Notes: generated by a model from the sequence alone, not told the origin. A DNA stretch of 8,325 nt from JACCYQ01 sp036675565 (GCA_036675565.1 JAKFER010000241.1:1-8325); one strand, 5' to 3'; counted from the first letter of the stretch, positions 1 to 7,643 are shown. Made by a program: numbers and translations.

Positions 1-110
1 GCTAATAGTTTATCAATTTCAATCTTTTTTAATTTATTTGTGATTTTCTCAGATGTTAGATTTTCTGTAGAATCTAGTAACTTATCGATATCAATCATTG
101 TTGTATTCAT
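1..110 (-). CDS. 5' end of an unrecognised protein gene (partial, runs off left edge)
   Basis: Reading the minus strand from an ATG at 110-108 gives 36 open codons to the window edge. The peptide starts MNTTMIDIDKLLDSTENLTS and continues with a Lys/Ile/Glu-rich, probably helical stretch. A clear GGAGG (plus-strand 117-121) lies 6 bases before the ATG, an unusually good Shine-Dalgarno for this genome type, and it supports this start. The Asp/Lys/Glu/Asn-rich composition looks like real protein. The plus strand is also open across 1-174, but its Ser/Ile/Phe-rich translation looks like an antisense shadow. No domain is visible in 36 residues and I do not recognise the family. The gene is divergent from the glycan cluster. 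GC here is only about 25%, lower than in the genes to the right. Confidence 0.5.
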   Translation of the reverse strand, partial: MNTTMIDIDKLLDSTENLTSEKITNKLKKIEIDKLL

Positions 111-116
111 ATCTAA

Positions 117-121
117 CCTCC
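117..121 (-). promoter_or_regulatory. Shine-Dalgarno site GGAGG of the left-edge gene
   Basis: GGAGG on the minus strand sits 6 bases upstream of the ATG at 110. It decides the start of the left-edge partial gene. The plus-strand cluster genes here mostly have A-rich leaders with no such motif, so this site stands out. Confidence 0.5.
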
Positions 122-174
122 ATTGTTTATTTACCAAAATATTCGTACCTAGGTGGACATTTATGGGGGTATAA

Positions 175-282
175 AAAAAGAAATCCATAAAGTTGAATAC
201 TGGGTTTTATCCTTATAATGATTTTGAACCAATGAACTTTTGGGCTGATATAACAAAACTTAATACAATTTTAAATAAATAA
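175..282 (+). pseudogene. possible decayed 3' end of a coding region
   Basis: After an in-frame TAA at 172-174, this frame is open for 35 codons and ends in TAA TAA at 280-285, six bases before the methyltransferase ATG. The tail reads like protein (for example GFYPYNDFEPMNFWADITKL) and is rich in aromatic, Pro and Asp codons that chance AT-rich spacer would rarely give. A second frame, open from about 153 to 212, also reads plausibly (contains KKEIHKVEYWVL). The two together would need a +1 shift near 200, which suggests a frameshifted remnant. No start codon or family is recognisable. The rest of 111-288 is AT-rich spacer that should hold the promoters of the two divergent units, but I found no convincing box. 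The alternative is that this is simply non-coding leader. Confidence 0.3.
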
Positions 283-288
283 TAAATA

Positions 289-1026
289 ATGAGTAATCCA
301 ATCCAGGCATTTGTTGAAGAAAGAGCGCAAAGAGTTAGTAGTAATAAAAATAACGAATCATTACAGGAAGCAGCGGTTGCATTCAATGTTGAATCAAACC
401 GTGCGCAATATTCTTATAATTTTTCCTGGATGGGCAGACCTATCATTCAATATCCGCAGGATATGATTGCCATGCAGGAAATCATCTGGGAAATAAAACC
501 GGATTACATCATTGAAACAGGTATTGCACATGGCGGGTCATTAATTTATTATGCTTCATTACTTGAATTGATAGGGCATGGTGAAGTCATAGGCATAGAT
601 ATAGACATAAGGGAGCATAATCGAAAGGAGATTGAAGCCCACCCTATGATAAAAAGAATCAAAATGTTACAGGGCTCCTCGATAGATAAATTAAAAGTTG
701 AAGAAATAAAAACACTGATAGGCGATAATAAAAAGATCATTGTGTGCCTGGATTCTAATCACACGCATGAACATGTGATGAGTGAATTGGAATTATATAG
801 TCCCTTTGTAAGTTTCGGATCTTACATTGTTGTTTTTGATACAATAGTTGAAGATTTACCCGAAGGCTATTTTTCTCAAAAACGTCCCTGGGGAATTGCA
901 AATAATCCCAAAACTGCAGTGCAGCAATTTCTGAAAACGAATGACAATTTTATTGTGGATGAACAAATTGATAATAAACTTTTGATCAGTGTAGCACCAC
1001 AGGGATATCTGAAAAGAATAAAATAA
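289..1026 (+). CDS. CmcI/'cephalosporin hydroxylase'-family SAM-dependent methyltransferase
   Basis: Predicted cytoplasmic class I methyltransferase of the CmcI / rhamnosyl O-methyltransferase family; 245 residues, about normal length. The N-terminal part has the family block YNFSWMGRPIIQYPQDM (43-59). The SAM-binding glycine loop is ETGIAHGGSL (76-85), followed by the acidic strand end GIDIDIR (102-108). Further conserved-looking pieces are DSNHTHEHV (155-163), a strand ending in FD (183-184), and RPWGIANNPKTAV (199-211). The family name comes from cephamycin biosynthesis, but relatives in glycan clusters methylate sugar hydroxyls. With three glycosyltransferases directly downstream, O-methylation of a glycan residue is the likely role (inference). 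The start has no Shine-Dalgarno and follows an A/T-rich leader, as is common in Bacteroidota. The next gene begins 6 bases after the stop, so an operon is likely. The exact substrate is unknown. Confidence 0.85.
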   Translation: MSNPIQAFVEERAQRVSSNKNNESLQEAAVAFNVESNRAQYSYNFSWMGRPIIQYPQDMIAMQEIIWEIKPDYIIETGIAHGGSLIYYASLLELIGHGEVIGIDIDIREHNRKEIEAHPMIKRIKMLQGSSIDKLKVEEIKTLIGDNKKIIVCLDSNHTHEHVMSELELYSPFVSFGSYIVVFDTIVEDLPEGYFSQKRPWGIANNPKTAVQQFLKTNDNFIVDEQIDNKLLISVAPQGYLKRIK

Positions 1027-1032
1027 TTTAAG

Positions 1033-2064
1033 ATGGATCACAGCAGCCCATATGTAAGTTTCTGCTTTACTACATACAAGCGAAAAGATTATTTAAAGAG
1101 TACGTTAGAAAGCGTCAGGGCTCAAACCTTTTCAAATTTCGAGGCGATTATATCTGATAATGATCCTGAACAGTCAGGCAGATCTGTCGTGGAAGGAATG
1201 AATGACAGCAGGTTTAAATACTTTGCGAACCAGGAAAACCTGGGTATGAAAAAAAGCTTTAATAAAAGCCTAGAAAGATCCAGTGGGCAATATATTGTTA
1301 TGATTGCTGATGATGATCCTGTTTATCCTGATATGCTGGAAACACTAATAAGGTTAAAAGATCAGCATCCTGAATTTGGAATGTTTTTAGGTGCTTGTAA
1401 CTGGTTTTGTACACATCCTGAAATTGCAAAACTTTACAAACTTAAGGTTGGAACAAATTCAATGTTGGCAGATAAAGAAATTGATACTGTAGAAACTTAT
1501 TCGGCGAGTGATTTTTTAATTAACTTTTTCAACTTTAATATTTTCCGCACTTACCTGTGGTCAACAGGTATGGTTAAACGAGAAATTTTAATTGAAAAAG
1601 GTGGTGTGCCTGATTATAATACTGCATTTCTTGGTGATTATGCCTATTTAAGTGTACTGGCATCCCATTCTGGCTGTGTTGTGATTAACAGGGCTTTGGG
1701 GCACCAAACAATTCATACGCAAAATTTTGGCAGGGCTCAAAATGAACAAATCAAAACTGCTGCTGTAAATTTCATTGAGTATGTTTCTGCAAAAATTAAT
1801 GGGGTAAAGGGTTGGCCCAAAATTGAGAAGCACATGCGAAAGTTCGTTGCACTCTGGGTGGTATCCCATTTAAACTTTCTTCATAGGTATTACAAGTTAT
1901 ATCCGCCAGAAGAGGCGGTGAACCTGAACGCAATTGAAAAGGATATTTTTAAGCAGGATTTTATGCAACCTTTTCAATTGAAATTTCTGCTAAAAAAACA
2001 TACACCTTTGTTGCATGACTTTATGGTCTTACAAAAGAAAAAGTTTAAAAAGGCGCTTAATTAA
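1033..2064 (+). CDS. GT2-family (GT-A fold) glycosyltransferase
   Basis: Predicted cytoplasmic sugar transferase using a nucleotide-sugar donor; 343 residues. The GT-A domain opens with VSFCFTTYKRKDYLKSTLES (8-27), a typical GT2 first strand and helix. ISDND (40-44) ends the second strand, and NLGMKKSFNKSL (69-80) matches the usual 'N.G...a.N' region. The metal-binding DxD motif is IADDDP (91-96). FLGDYAYL (199-206) holds the probable catalytic-base Asp202, and His228 in TIHTQ may bind metal. Residues from about 235 on are a helical extension ending in the basic tail KKKFKKALN, which could touch the membrane. No membrane segments are seen. The stop overlaps the next start by one base (TAATG), so the two genes are probably translationally coupled. 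Donor, acceptor and linkage cannot be predicted. Confidence 0.88.
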   Translation: MDHSSPYVSFCFTTYKRKDYLKSTLESVRAQTFSNFEAIISDNDPEQSGRSVVEGMNDSRFKYFANQENLGMKKSFNKSLERSSGQYIVMIADDDPVYPDMLETLIRLKDQHPEFGMFLGACNWFCTHPEIAKLYKLKVGTNSMLADKEIDTVETYSASDFLINFFNFNIFRTYLWSTGMVKREILIEKGGVPDYNTAFLGDYAYLSVLASHSGCVVINRALGHQTIHTQNFGRAQNEQIKTAAVNFIEYVSAKINGVKGWPKIEKHMRKFVALWVVSHLNFLHRYYKLYPPEEAVNLNAIEKDIFKQDFMQPFQLKFLLKKHTPLLHDFMVLQKKKFKKALN

Positions 2065-3068
2065 TGGCCCGGTACAACATCATATTACCAGTACGTAATG
2101 GTGGAAACTATTTTAAAGATTGTGTTAATAGCATACTTCAGCAATCTTTGCCAGATTTTAAGTTAAAAGTGCTTGATAACTGCTGTACAGATGGTTCTTT
2201 AGAATGGATCAAATCTGTTAATGATGATCGTATTGAAATATACCCTGCATCAACTTCCCTGAGTATTGAAGAAAATTGGGGCAGAATTACTTCCATTCCC
2301 AAAGATGAATTTATTACGATGATTGGTCATGATGATCTTTTACATAATAACTATCTTTCTGTCATTGACAATTTGATCAACAAGTATCCTGACGCAAGTT
2401 TATATCAAACGCATTTCAGATATATTAATGATGAGGGGTTTGAAATAAGACGGTGTAAGCCAATGGATGAAATTCAAAAAGCACCGGAATTCTTATCTTT
2501 CTTCTTAATGAATATGATTGATGTGATGGGTACAGGATTTATGATGCGTGCAAAAGACTATGATGATGTAGGTGGAATACCTGCTTATCCTAATTTATTA
2601 TTTGCAGATTTTGAACTGTGGATAAACCTGTCTAAAAAAGGGTTTAAAGCAACTGCACTAGAGGAATGCTTTTCTTATCGGTTGCATAGCAGTGCAACTA
2701 CAAAATCACCGGATATAAAATTTCAACAAGCGTTTGCCAGGTTTATTAATTATTTACATTCCCTGAATCAATCAGATCCTGATATGAGGCTAGCTATTGA
2801 AAGGTATGCCTTGCAGTTTATTGGATTTTATGCTAAAGGGTTATCTCACAGGCTGCTTAGAACACCTAAAAATAAACGGGAGGGTTTGTCTGTAAACAGC
2901 TTTTTAAAGGAATGTAAATCCTTTGCTGATACGCTGGTGCCGGGAAATGATTTTGATCCGGAAAAACAGTTTAGTGTCAGGCTGGCAAGCCAAATCGATA
3001 GTAATGCTTTTACAAGAAGTCTTTTCCTTGCATTTAAAAAAATTAATCCTAAACCAGTTTATTCATAA
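2064..3068 (+). CDS. GT2-family (GT-A fold) glycosyltransferase
   Basis: Second inverting GT-A type sugar transferase, 334 residues, clearly different in sequence from its upstream neighbour. It begins YNIILPVRNGGNYFKDCVNS (4-23), has VLDNCCTDGS (36-45) at the second strand, SIEENWGRI (67-75) in the sugar-nucleotide region, and GHDDLL (88-93) as the DxD equivalent, a common variant. FADFELWINL (180-189) carries the probable catalytic acidic residue, and SYRLHSSATT (204-213) the conserved His near the active-site lid. The last ~110 residues are a helical C-terminal extension without membrane helices. The ATG lies inside the previous stop (TAATG), which fixes the start and suggests coupling. 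It is likely one step in building the same glycan as its neighbours. The sugar specificity is unknown. Confidence 0.88.
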   Translation: MARYNIILPVRNGGNYFKDCVNSILQQSLPDFKLKVLDNCCTDGSLEWIKSVNDDRIEIYPASTSLSIEENWGRITSIPKDEFITMIGHDDLLHNNYLSVIDNLINKYPDASLYQTHFRYINDEGFEIRRCKPMDEIQKAPEFLSFFLMNMIDVMGTGFMMRAKDYDDVGGIPAYPNLLFADFELWINLSKKGFKATALEECFSYRLHSSATTKSPDIKFQQAFARFINYLHSLNQSDPDMRLAIERYALQFIGFYAKGLSHRLLRTPKNKREGLSVNSFLKECKSFADTLVPGNDFDPEKQFSVRLASQIDSNAFTRSLFLAFKKINPKPVYS

Positions 3069-3091
3069 CATAATACAGTAACAGAACTGAA

Positions 3092-3976
3092 ATGGATGTC
3101 TCCATCATCATCATCAATTACAACACGTTTCAACTTACATCGGAGTGCATCCGTTCTGTTATTGCATGTACAAAAAATGTGAGTTATGAAATCATATTGG
3201 TCGATAATGCTTCGGTGGAATGTGATGCGGATACATTTACAGAGCAATGTCCAGAGATCATTTTAATTAAAAGCAAAGTGAATGGCGGCTTTGCCTATGG
3301 CAACAACCTGGGAATTGAAAAGGCCTCAGGCGATTATATATTATTGCTTAACAGCGATACTATTTTAACGGAAGATTCAATTGCACTTAGTGTAGAATAT
3401 GCAAAACAAAATACCAATGCTGGTGTTACCGGTTGCCGTATGATTTACCCGAATGGATCCGTTCAATATACGGCACGTCGCTTCAGGAGTATTCAATGGG
3501 AATTGTTGGACCTGTTTCGTTTTATTCCTATGTTATTGCCTTACAAAAAGAGGTCAAAACTCATGCTTGGAAAATATTTTCGCCATGATGAAAATACATC
3601 GTGTGATTGGGTGAATGGTGCATTCTTTTTATTTCCCAGAACACTATTGTCCCATTTCCCGGAAAAAAAATTAGATGATCGCTTTTTCATGTATGGAGAG
3701 GATCACCTCTGGTGCACCCAAATAAAAAAACTGGGTTACCATGTGGTGTTCTTTGCCGGTACTACCATCATACATATTAACAGTGGCAGCACTCAAATCG
3801 AAAAGCAACTTGCCCTTCGAAAAACCATGATGAAACATGAACTGGAAATTATGAAATGGAGAAAGGGTAACGGTTTATACTTTTTTATTTTTTCACTGAT
3901 ATATAAAATCAAAGAAGGAGCCCGCAACTTTATCAAAAGGGTTGTATTTAAATCATCAGGAAAGATGATCAGGTAA
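3092..3976 (+). CDS. GT2-family glycosyltransferase, WbbL/rhamnosyltransferase-like
   Basis: Third GT-A enzyme, 294 residues, of the WbbL/RfbF-like GT2 subgroup. Motifs in order: VSIIIINYNT (3-12), ILVDNAS (35-41), NGGFAYGNN (64-72, the subgroup's 'N.Gfa.gnN'), LLLNSDT (84-90, the DxD equivalent), VNGAFFLFPR (174-183), and FFMYGEDHLWC (198-208) with the catalytic-base Glu/Asp pair, followed by His228 (IIHIN). Relatives often transfer rhamnose or another deoxysugar from a dTDP-sugar onto a lipid-linked glycan; here that is inference. The C-terminus from about 265 (IKEGARNFIKRVVF) is basic and amphipathic and may bind the membrane. The gene starts 23 bases after the previous stop. Sampled GC is near 40-50%, higher than in the two upstream transferases. 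Its 3' end overlaps the convergent GT4 gene by 21 bases. Confidence 0.88.
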   Translation: MDVSIIIINYNTFQLTSECIRSVIACTKNVSYEIILVDNASVECDADTFTEQCPEIILIKSKVNGGFAYGNNLGIEKASGDYILLLNSDTILTEDSIALSVEYAKQNTNAGVTGCRMIYPNGSVQYTARRFRSIQWELLDLFRFIPMLLPYKKRSKLMLGKYFRHDENTSCDWVNGAFFLFPRTLLSHFPEKKLDDRFFMYGEDHLWCTQIKKLGYHVVFFAGTTIIHINSGSTQIEKQLALRKTMMKHELEIMKWRKGNGLYFFIFSLIYKIKEGARNFIKRVVFKSSGKMIR

Positions 3977-5080
3977 AGATTCAATGGCTTGCTTAATTAT
4001 ATTTTCCCATTGATAGTATAGATAATAGGAGGGTGGTGTTTCTGAATGGTCATCTGCAAATTCAATAATAGCTCTTGCAAAAGATAGCACATCACCATCT
4101 GGTACTATCACTAACTTATTTCCACAAACTTCTGTTTTAACGCCTGCAGCTCCACTGGTTGAACTGATCACAGTTGTATTAAATCCAATTGCTTCAATAA
4201 CCTTGGTTTTTATGCCTCCGCCGGTTATAACAGGATTTAAAAAAAGATCTGCTGCTTTTATATATTCACTGATATCTTCTACAAAACCGGTATAAATAAT
4301 GTGTTGATTCTTTGGGTCTGTTTCATCGGTGTATGTCGGATTCATTCCCTTTCCGCAAATAATCATTTTAAATGGAAAAGCATTTTCTGCAGCGAGCCTG
4401 GGTACAAGCTGGTCCCTGATAAATAAAACAGCATCTTCATTCGGTTTGTATGATAACAAACCCGAAAATAAAAAAAGGCGGGTCTCTTCGCTTATTTCTA
4501 ACCGTTGTTTCAGTGATTTCTGAAAACCTGATTTTTCTGCATAATCATTTAATCCATCAATACCTGCCGTTACCAGGATGGTATTTTCAGGCTCTATCTT
4601 AAATTCTTTAATCATTACCTGCCTGTCTTCTTCAGTAATACAGAATATTTTATCAGCATTTCTCAGTGTCCATTTCTCATAAGCTTTTAGAATGGACCAC
4701 CACCATTTGCCCATCGAACGAAAACGCTGGTATTCTACGTTGTGCGTATGAATAACAGTGTAAATTCCAGTCAGCCACTGAAGGATCATGGCCAGCCAGC
4801 CATAATAAGGATGTTCCCATATAATGGCGTCATATTTATTTTTTTTAATTAAAGAATGTAATTGCCATATAAGACCAACATCGATATACCTGGTTCTTTG
4901 TTGTTTCAGGTAAGGTAAAAACGTATAAGAATCCTCATTGCCGGGTTTGTTATCCCCTGTACTCATTACGGTTAATGCAGTCTTCTGTGCCAGATGACGC
5001 GTAAATTCAGCAATATATTTTTGTCCTCCCGAAAAATGCGGAATAAACTGGTATGGTGCTATGCATAAGATTTTTCTCAT
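3956..5080 (-). CDS. GT4-family (GT-B fold) glycosyltransferase
   Basis: Predicted retaining sugar transferase with two Rossmann-like domains, 374 residues from the chosen start. The N-terminal domain opens KILCIAPYQFIPHFSGGQKY (3-22), with the Gly-rich acceptor-side loop, and has HTHNVEYQR (111-119). The C-terminal donor domain starts near FSGLLSYKPNEDAV (205-218), continues with IICGKG (240-245) and YTGFVEDI (263-270), and contains GGGIKTKVIEAIG (287-299), the GT4 donor-binding segment ending in the conserved Glu. The SYKPN signature resembles PslH-like GT4 enzymes. A longer reading from 5119 adds 13 Lys-rich residues. I chose the ATG at 5080 because it overlaps the upstream yfhO stop as ATGA and begins exactly at the first beta strand. 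It is probably cotranscribed with yfhO. Donor and acceptor are unknown. Confidence 0.88.
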   Translation of the reverse strand: MRKILCIAPYQFIPHFSGGQKYIAEFTRHLAQKTALTVMSTGDNKPGNEDSYTFLPYLKQQRTRYIDVGLIWQLHSLIKKNKYDAIIWEHPYYGWLAMILQWLTGIYTVIHTHNVEYQRFRSMGKWWWSILKAYEKWTLRNADKIFCITEEDRQVMIKEFKIEPENTILVTAGIDGLNDYAEKSGFQKSLKQRLEISEETRLFLFSGLLSYKPNEDAVLFIRDQLVPRLAAENAFPFKMIICGKGMNPTYTDETDPKNQHIIYTGFVEDISEYIKAADLFLNPVITGGGIKTKVIEAIGFNTTVISSTSGAAGVKTEVCGNKLVIVPDGDVLSFARAIIEFADDHSETPPSYYLYYQWENIIKQAIESLPDHLS

Positions 5081-7560
5081 GCACTTTTTCCCGTTTCCCT
5101 TTTTCTTTTTAACCACCACGCCATAGCAAGTCCGCCAATGAATATGATAAGAATTAATATAGATGCTATAAACGAAATGTTATTACCTGTCTTATACGAA
5201 TCAGGTTCAAAAATAAAAACGATCTTATGATTACCTGCCGGCACATTCATACCTCTTAATAAATAGTTTACTTTATAATAAGGTGTTTTTACACCATCCA
5301 AATAGGCGTTCCATCCATCGGCATAATAGATCTCGCTGAAGACTGCAAACTGTGGCGCGGATGCCTGCGTAGTATATTCTATGGTGTCATTGTCAAACCG
5401 GGTCATTTGAATGGTTGCCGAAGAATCCCATTGCGGTTGTACCAAACCGGAAGCCAACTGGTTTTGGATAATAACGGTATCTTTTGGATTAAACGTTTCC
5501 AGTGCTTTGAACTCTTCTGCTGGTCCGTTTACCAGTTTTATATTTTTCACAAACCATGCATTTCCTGCCGCGTCGGGATTAGGGATAACATTTGGTTGGC
5601 CTGTTTGCTGATCCTGTACAATGAAATATTTTGTATTGAGCATGTTCAATACATTCATGTTGGGTCTGCCTGCAATATATCCTTCTATAACGTCCTGGTA
5701 TATCCGCAATTTAGCCGCATGATATCCGCCAATTGATTTATGGAAATAGGAGGTTCGGGCTTCATTAAAAGCGTCCGGGGCACTGTTAAAAACCCTGAAG
5801 TTGGGATCCTTATCCTGTAAAATAGCTTCATCAGCAGGGGATCGGTTAAAATTCTCAAAAGCCAGTTCATCAGAAGATCGGTAATTGTCTTCATTCAGGT
5901 ATTTACTATCAATAACCAGCATTTCAATTATCGTAACAACTGCCAATACAGCAATAACAACAATTGCATTCAGGCTCTTTTTCATGTACAGGTATAATAT
6001 CCCTAATAAAACCAATGCAAACAAAAGAGCACGAATAATCTGCCCGCCAAACATGGCTGCCCGGTCTTCTTTTAATCCGCTTACAATGAGCCTGCCCATT
6101 TCATCACTTCCTTTTTCATCCGTATAAGCTGCCAGGATCTGGGCGTCTATTGGTGATGTGTAGGACAATGACAAATACATCAATCCAAGAACAACAAACA
6201 AGCCGCCAAGGGTATACAGGATCGTTTTGAAATGAGCCTTGACAAATTCTCTGCTGTCTGCCCGAAACAATACGTGTTGCAGCGTGATAACAGCCATAAC
6301 GGGAATGGTTACCTGCGTAATGATCAGTGCCATAGAAGGCGCCCTGAACTTATTATACATGGGCAGGAATTCAAACAAAAACGTATTGAAACCTTCCAGG
6401 TTCTTGCCAAAGGACATCAGGATCCCTAATACAGAAACAGATAAAAGTGCCCATTTCATTGGGCTTCTGATGATCACAAATCCAACCAGGGCAAGTAAAG
6501 TAACCAATACGCCATAATAGACCGGTCCAGAAGTGCTTTCCAGTCCTCCCCAATATTTTGGAAGCCCGGATGCCAGTTGTATGGCATTACTTTCCGGGAT
6601 GCCTCTCTGAGCCAGTTTGGAAACAACTGCAGAATTTTCATCCAATGTTTCACCGCTGCTGCCACCCAATGCAGTTGGCATTAACATGGTTACAATTTCA
6701 TACACACTATTACTGTATTGAAAAGCATAATCCGTATCCAACCCGCTGGTTTTTACTTCTGTTACATTTCCCCCAGACACTTCCAGGTTCTTACCACCAC
6801 GCATAGTCGATTTACTGTATTCATAAGTTGTCATCAGTGCTAACGCACTTCCTGCAACACCGGCAATAGCTGCTACCGCTGCAAGAGCCAATGAAATGGC
6901 CATGTGCTTGAATTCTTTTTGCCTGATCCACTGAACAAAATATGCTATGGTTATACCAATGATGATAATGAACCCGTAATAATTCACCTGTGGATGGTTC
7001 ACACCAATTTCCATATATGCTGCCAGTGTAGCGATGGCAATGCCAATCCAATATCTCTTTTCATAAATATGGATGATACCGGCAAGCAATGCTGGTAAAT
7101 ATGCAATGGCCAGCATTTTTGTTTCATGTCCTGCATTTATAATAACGGGGTTATATGTTGAAAAGGCAAATGCAAGGCTTCCAAAAATGCTGATATAAGG
7201 ATTGATGCGCAAAGCAATGCACAATAGGTAAAAGCAAATACTTGCAAGCAGGAAAAAGTTTGCAGGCTTAGGCAGACCAAACGTGATGATCTTTGTGATA
7301 TCTGGCATCAGGCTTTTTCCCTCCATGGCCACCTGGTAATTGGGCATGCCGCTGAACAGGTTTGTGTTCCATAATGGGAAATGACCCGTACGTTCTTTGT
7401 ATTCAAAAGCTCCCTGCGACATACCTTTCCATCCAACAATATCATGCTGGCTTAACACATCGCCTTGCAATGCAGGCAGGTTAAATAAGCAGGAAACAAC
7501 CAGGAAGCAAATGATTGCCACCAGGTGCGGAAGCAATTTAGAGAACATGCCATTCTTCAT
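5077..7560 (-). CDS. YfhO-family polytopic membrane protein (GT-C-like)
   Basis: Large integral membrane protein, 827 residues, of the Bacteroidota YfhO type. A first membrane helix (about 11-30) is followed by an outside loop with GDVLSQHDIVGWKG (33-46), whose acidic His-Asp is the kind of loop-1 residue expected in GT-C enzymes, then HFPLWNTNLFSGMPNYQ (60-76). About ten further hydrophobic segments lie between 100 and 550. A soluble, probably periplasmic region (about 551-795) contains NMLNTKYFIVQ (639-649) and the family hallmark EIYYADGWNAYLDG (743-756). A last helix (about 796-817) precedes a basic Lys/Arg tail. Firmicutes YfhO/GtlB proteins add sugars to teichoic acids outside the membrane using polyprenyl-linked donors. 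The Bacteroidota members have no settled role that I know of, so extracytoplasmic glycosylation is inferred. The ATG at 7560 heads the unit, and the GT4 gene follows with a 4-base overlap. Confidence 0.88.
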   Translation of the reverse strand: MKNGMFSKLLPHLVAIICFLVVSCLFNLPALQGDVLSQHDIVGWKGMSQGAFEYKERTGHFPLWNTNLFSGMPNYQVAMEGKSLMPDITKIITFGLPKPANFFLLASICFYLLCIALRINPYISIFGSLAFAFSTYNPVIINAGHETKMLAIAYLPALLAGIIHIYEKRYWIGIAIATLAAYMEIGVNHPQVNYYGFIIIIGITIAYFVQWIRQKEFKHMAISLALAAVAAIAGVAGSALALMTTYEYSKSTMRGGKNLEVSGGNVTEVKTSGLDTDYAFQYSNSVYEIVTMLMPTALGGSSGETLDENSAVVSKLAQRGIPESNAIQLASGLPKYWGGLESTSGPVYYGVLVTLLALVGFVIIRSPMKWALLSVSVLGILMSFGKNLEGFNTFLFEFLPMYNKFRAPSMALIITQVTIPVMAVITLQHVLFRADSREFVKAHFKTILYTLGGLFVVLGLMYLSLSYTSPIDAQILAAYTDEKGSDEMGRLIVSGLKEDRAAMFGGQIIRALLFALVLLGILYLYMKKSLNAIVVIAVLAVVTIIEMLVIDSKYLNEDNYRSSDELAFENFNRSPADEAILQDKDPNFRVFNSAPDAFNEARTSYFHKSIGGYHAAKLRIYQDVIEGYIAGRPNMNVLNMLNTKYFIVQDQQTGQPNVIPNPDAAGNAWFVKNIKLVNGPAEEFKALETFNPKDTVIIQNQLASGLVQPQWDSSATIQMTRFDNDTIEYTTQASAPQFAVFSEIYYADGWNAYLDGVKTPYYKVNYLLRGMNVPAGNHKIVFIFEPDSYKTGNNISFIASILILIIFIGGLAMAWWLKRKRETGKSA

Positions 7561-7579
7561 ACCTTATATATTAAGCTGA

Positions 7580-7587
7580 CAAAATAA
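7580..7587 (-). promoter_or_regulatory. possible Bacteroidota -7 box for yfhO
   Basis: On the minus strand TTATTTTG matches the TAnnTTTG consensus at all but the second base and lies 20 bases before the yfhO ATG. That would give a leader of roughly 13 bases. I see no clear TTG -33 element at the usual distance, so this is weak. Confidence 0.22.
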
Positions 7588-7643
7588 TGGTATTTTGAAT
7601 TAATAAGATATAGTAACGGTAAATTAATCGATAATGAATGTTT

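Noticed and set aside
1..174. Plus-strand open frame ending at TAA 172-174 as a gene 3' end
   Set aside because: Its Ser/Ile/Phe-rich translation over 1-110 looks like the antisense of the minus-strand gene, which has a good Shine-Dalgarno and a better composition.
289..1026. A real cephalosporin/cephamycin biosynthesis gene, from the family name
   Set aside because: The neighbours are glycosyltransferases and there are no beta-lactam genes. The name is a family label, and sugar O-methylation fits the context better.
3663..3670. A8 tract inside the third GT2 gene as a phase-variation switch
   Set aside because: Runs of seven or eight A are frequent in this AT-rich DNA (also near 1993 and 3037). 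The frame is intact, and one short tract is not evidence of switching.
3981..4013. Inverted repeat TCAATGG...CCATTGA just after the GT2 stop, as a terminator
   Set aside because: Seven-base arms with a 19-base loop and no following T-run, lying inside the GT4 coding region. Chance is more likely.
5407..7098. Several open frames of 60-109 codons antisense or out of frame within yfhO
   Set aside because: They lie wholly inside a well-supported 827-residue gene, have no protein-like motifs, and read as shadows.
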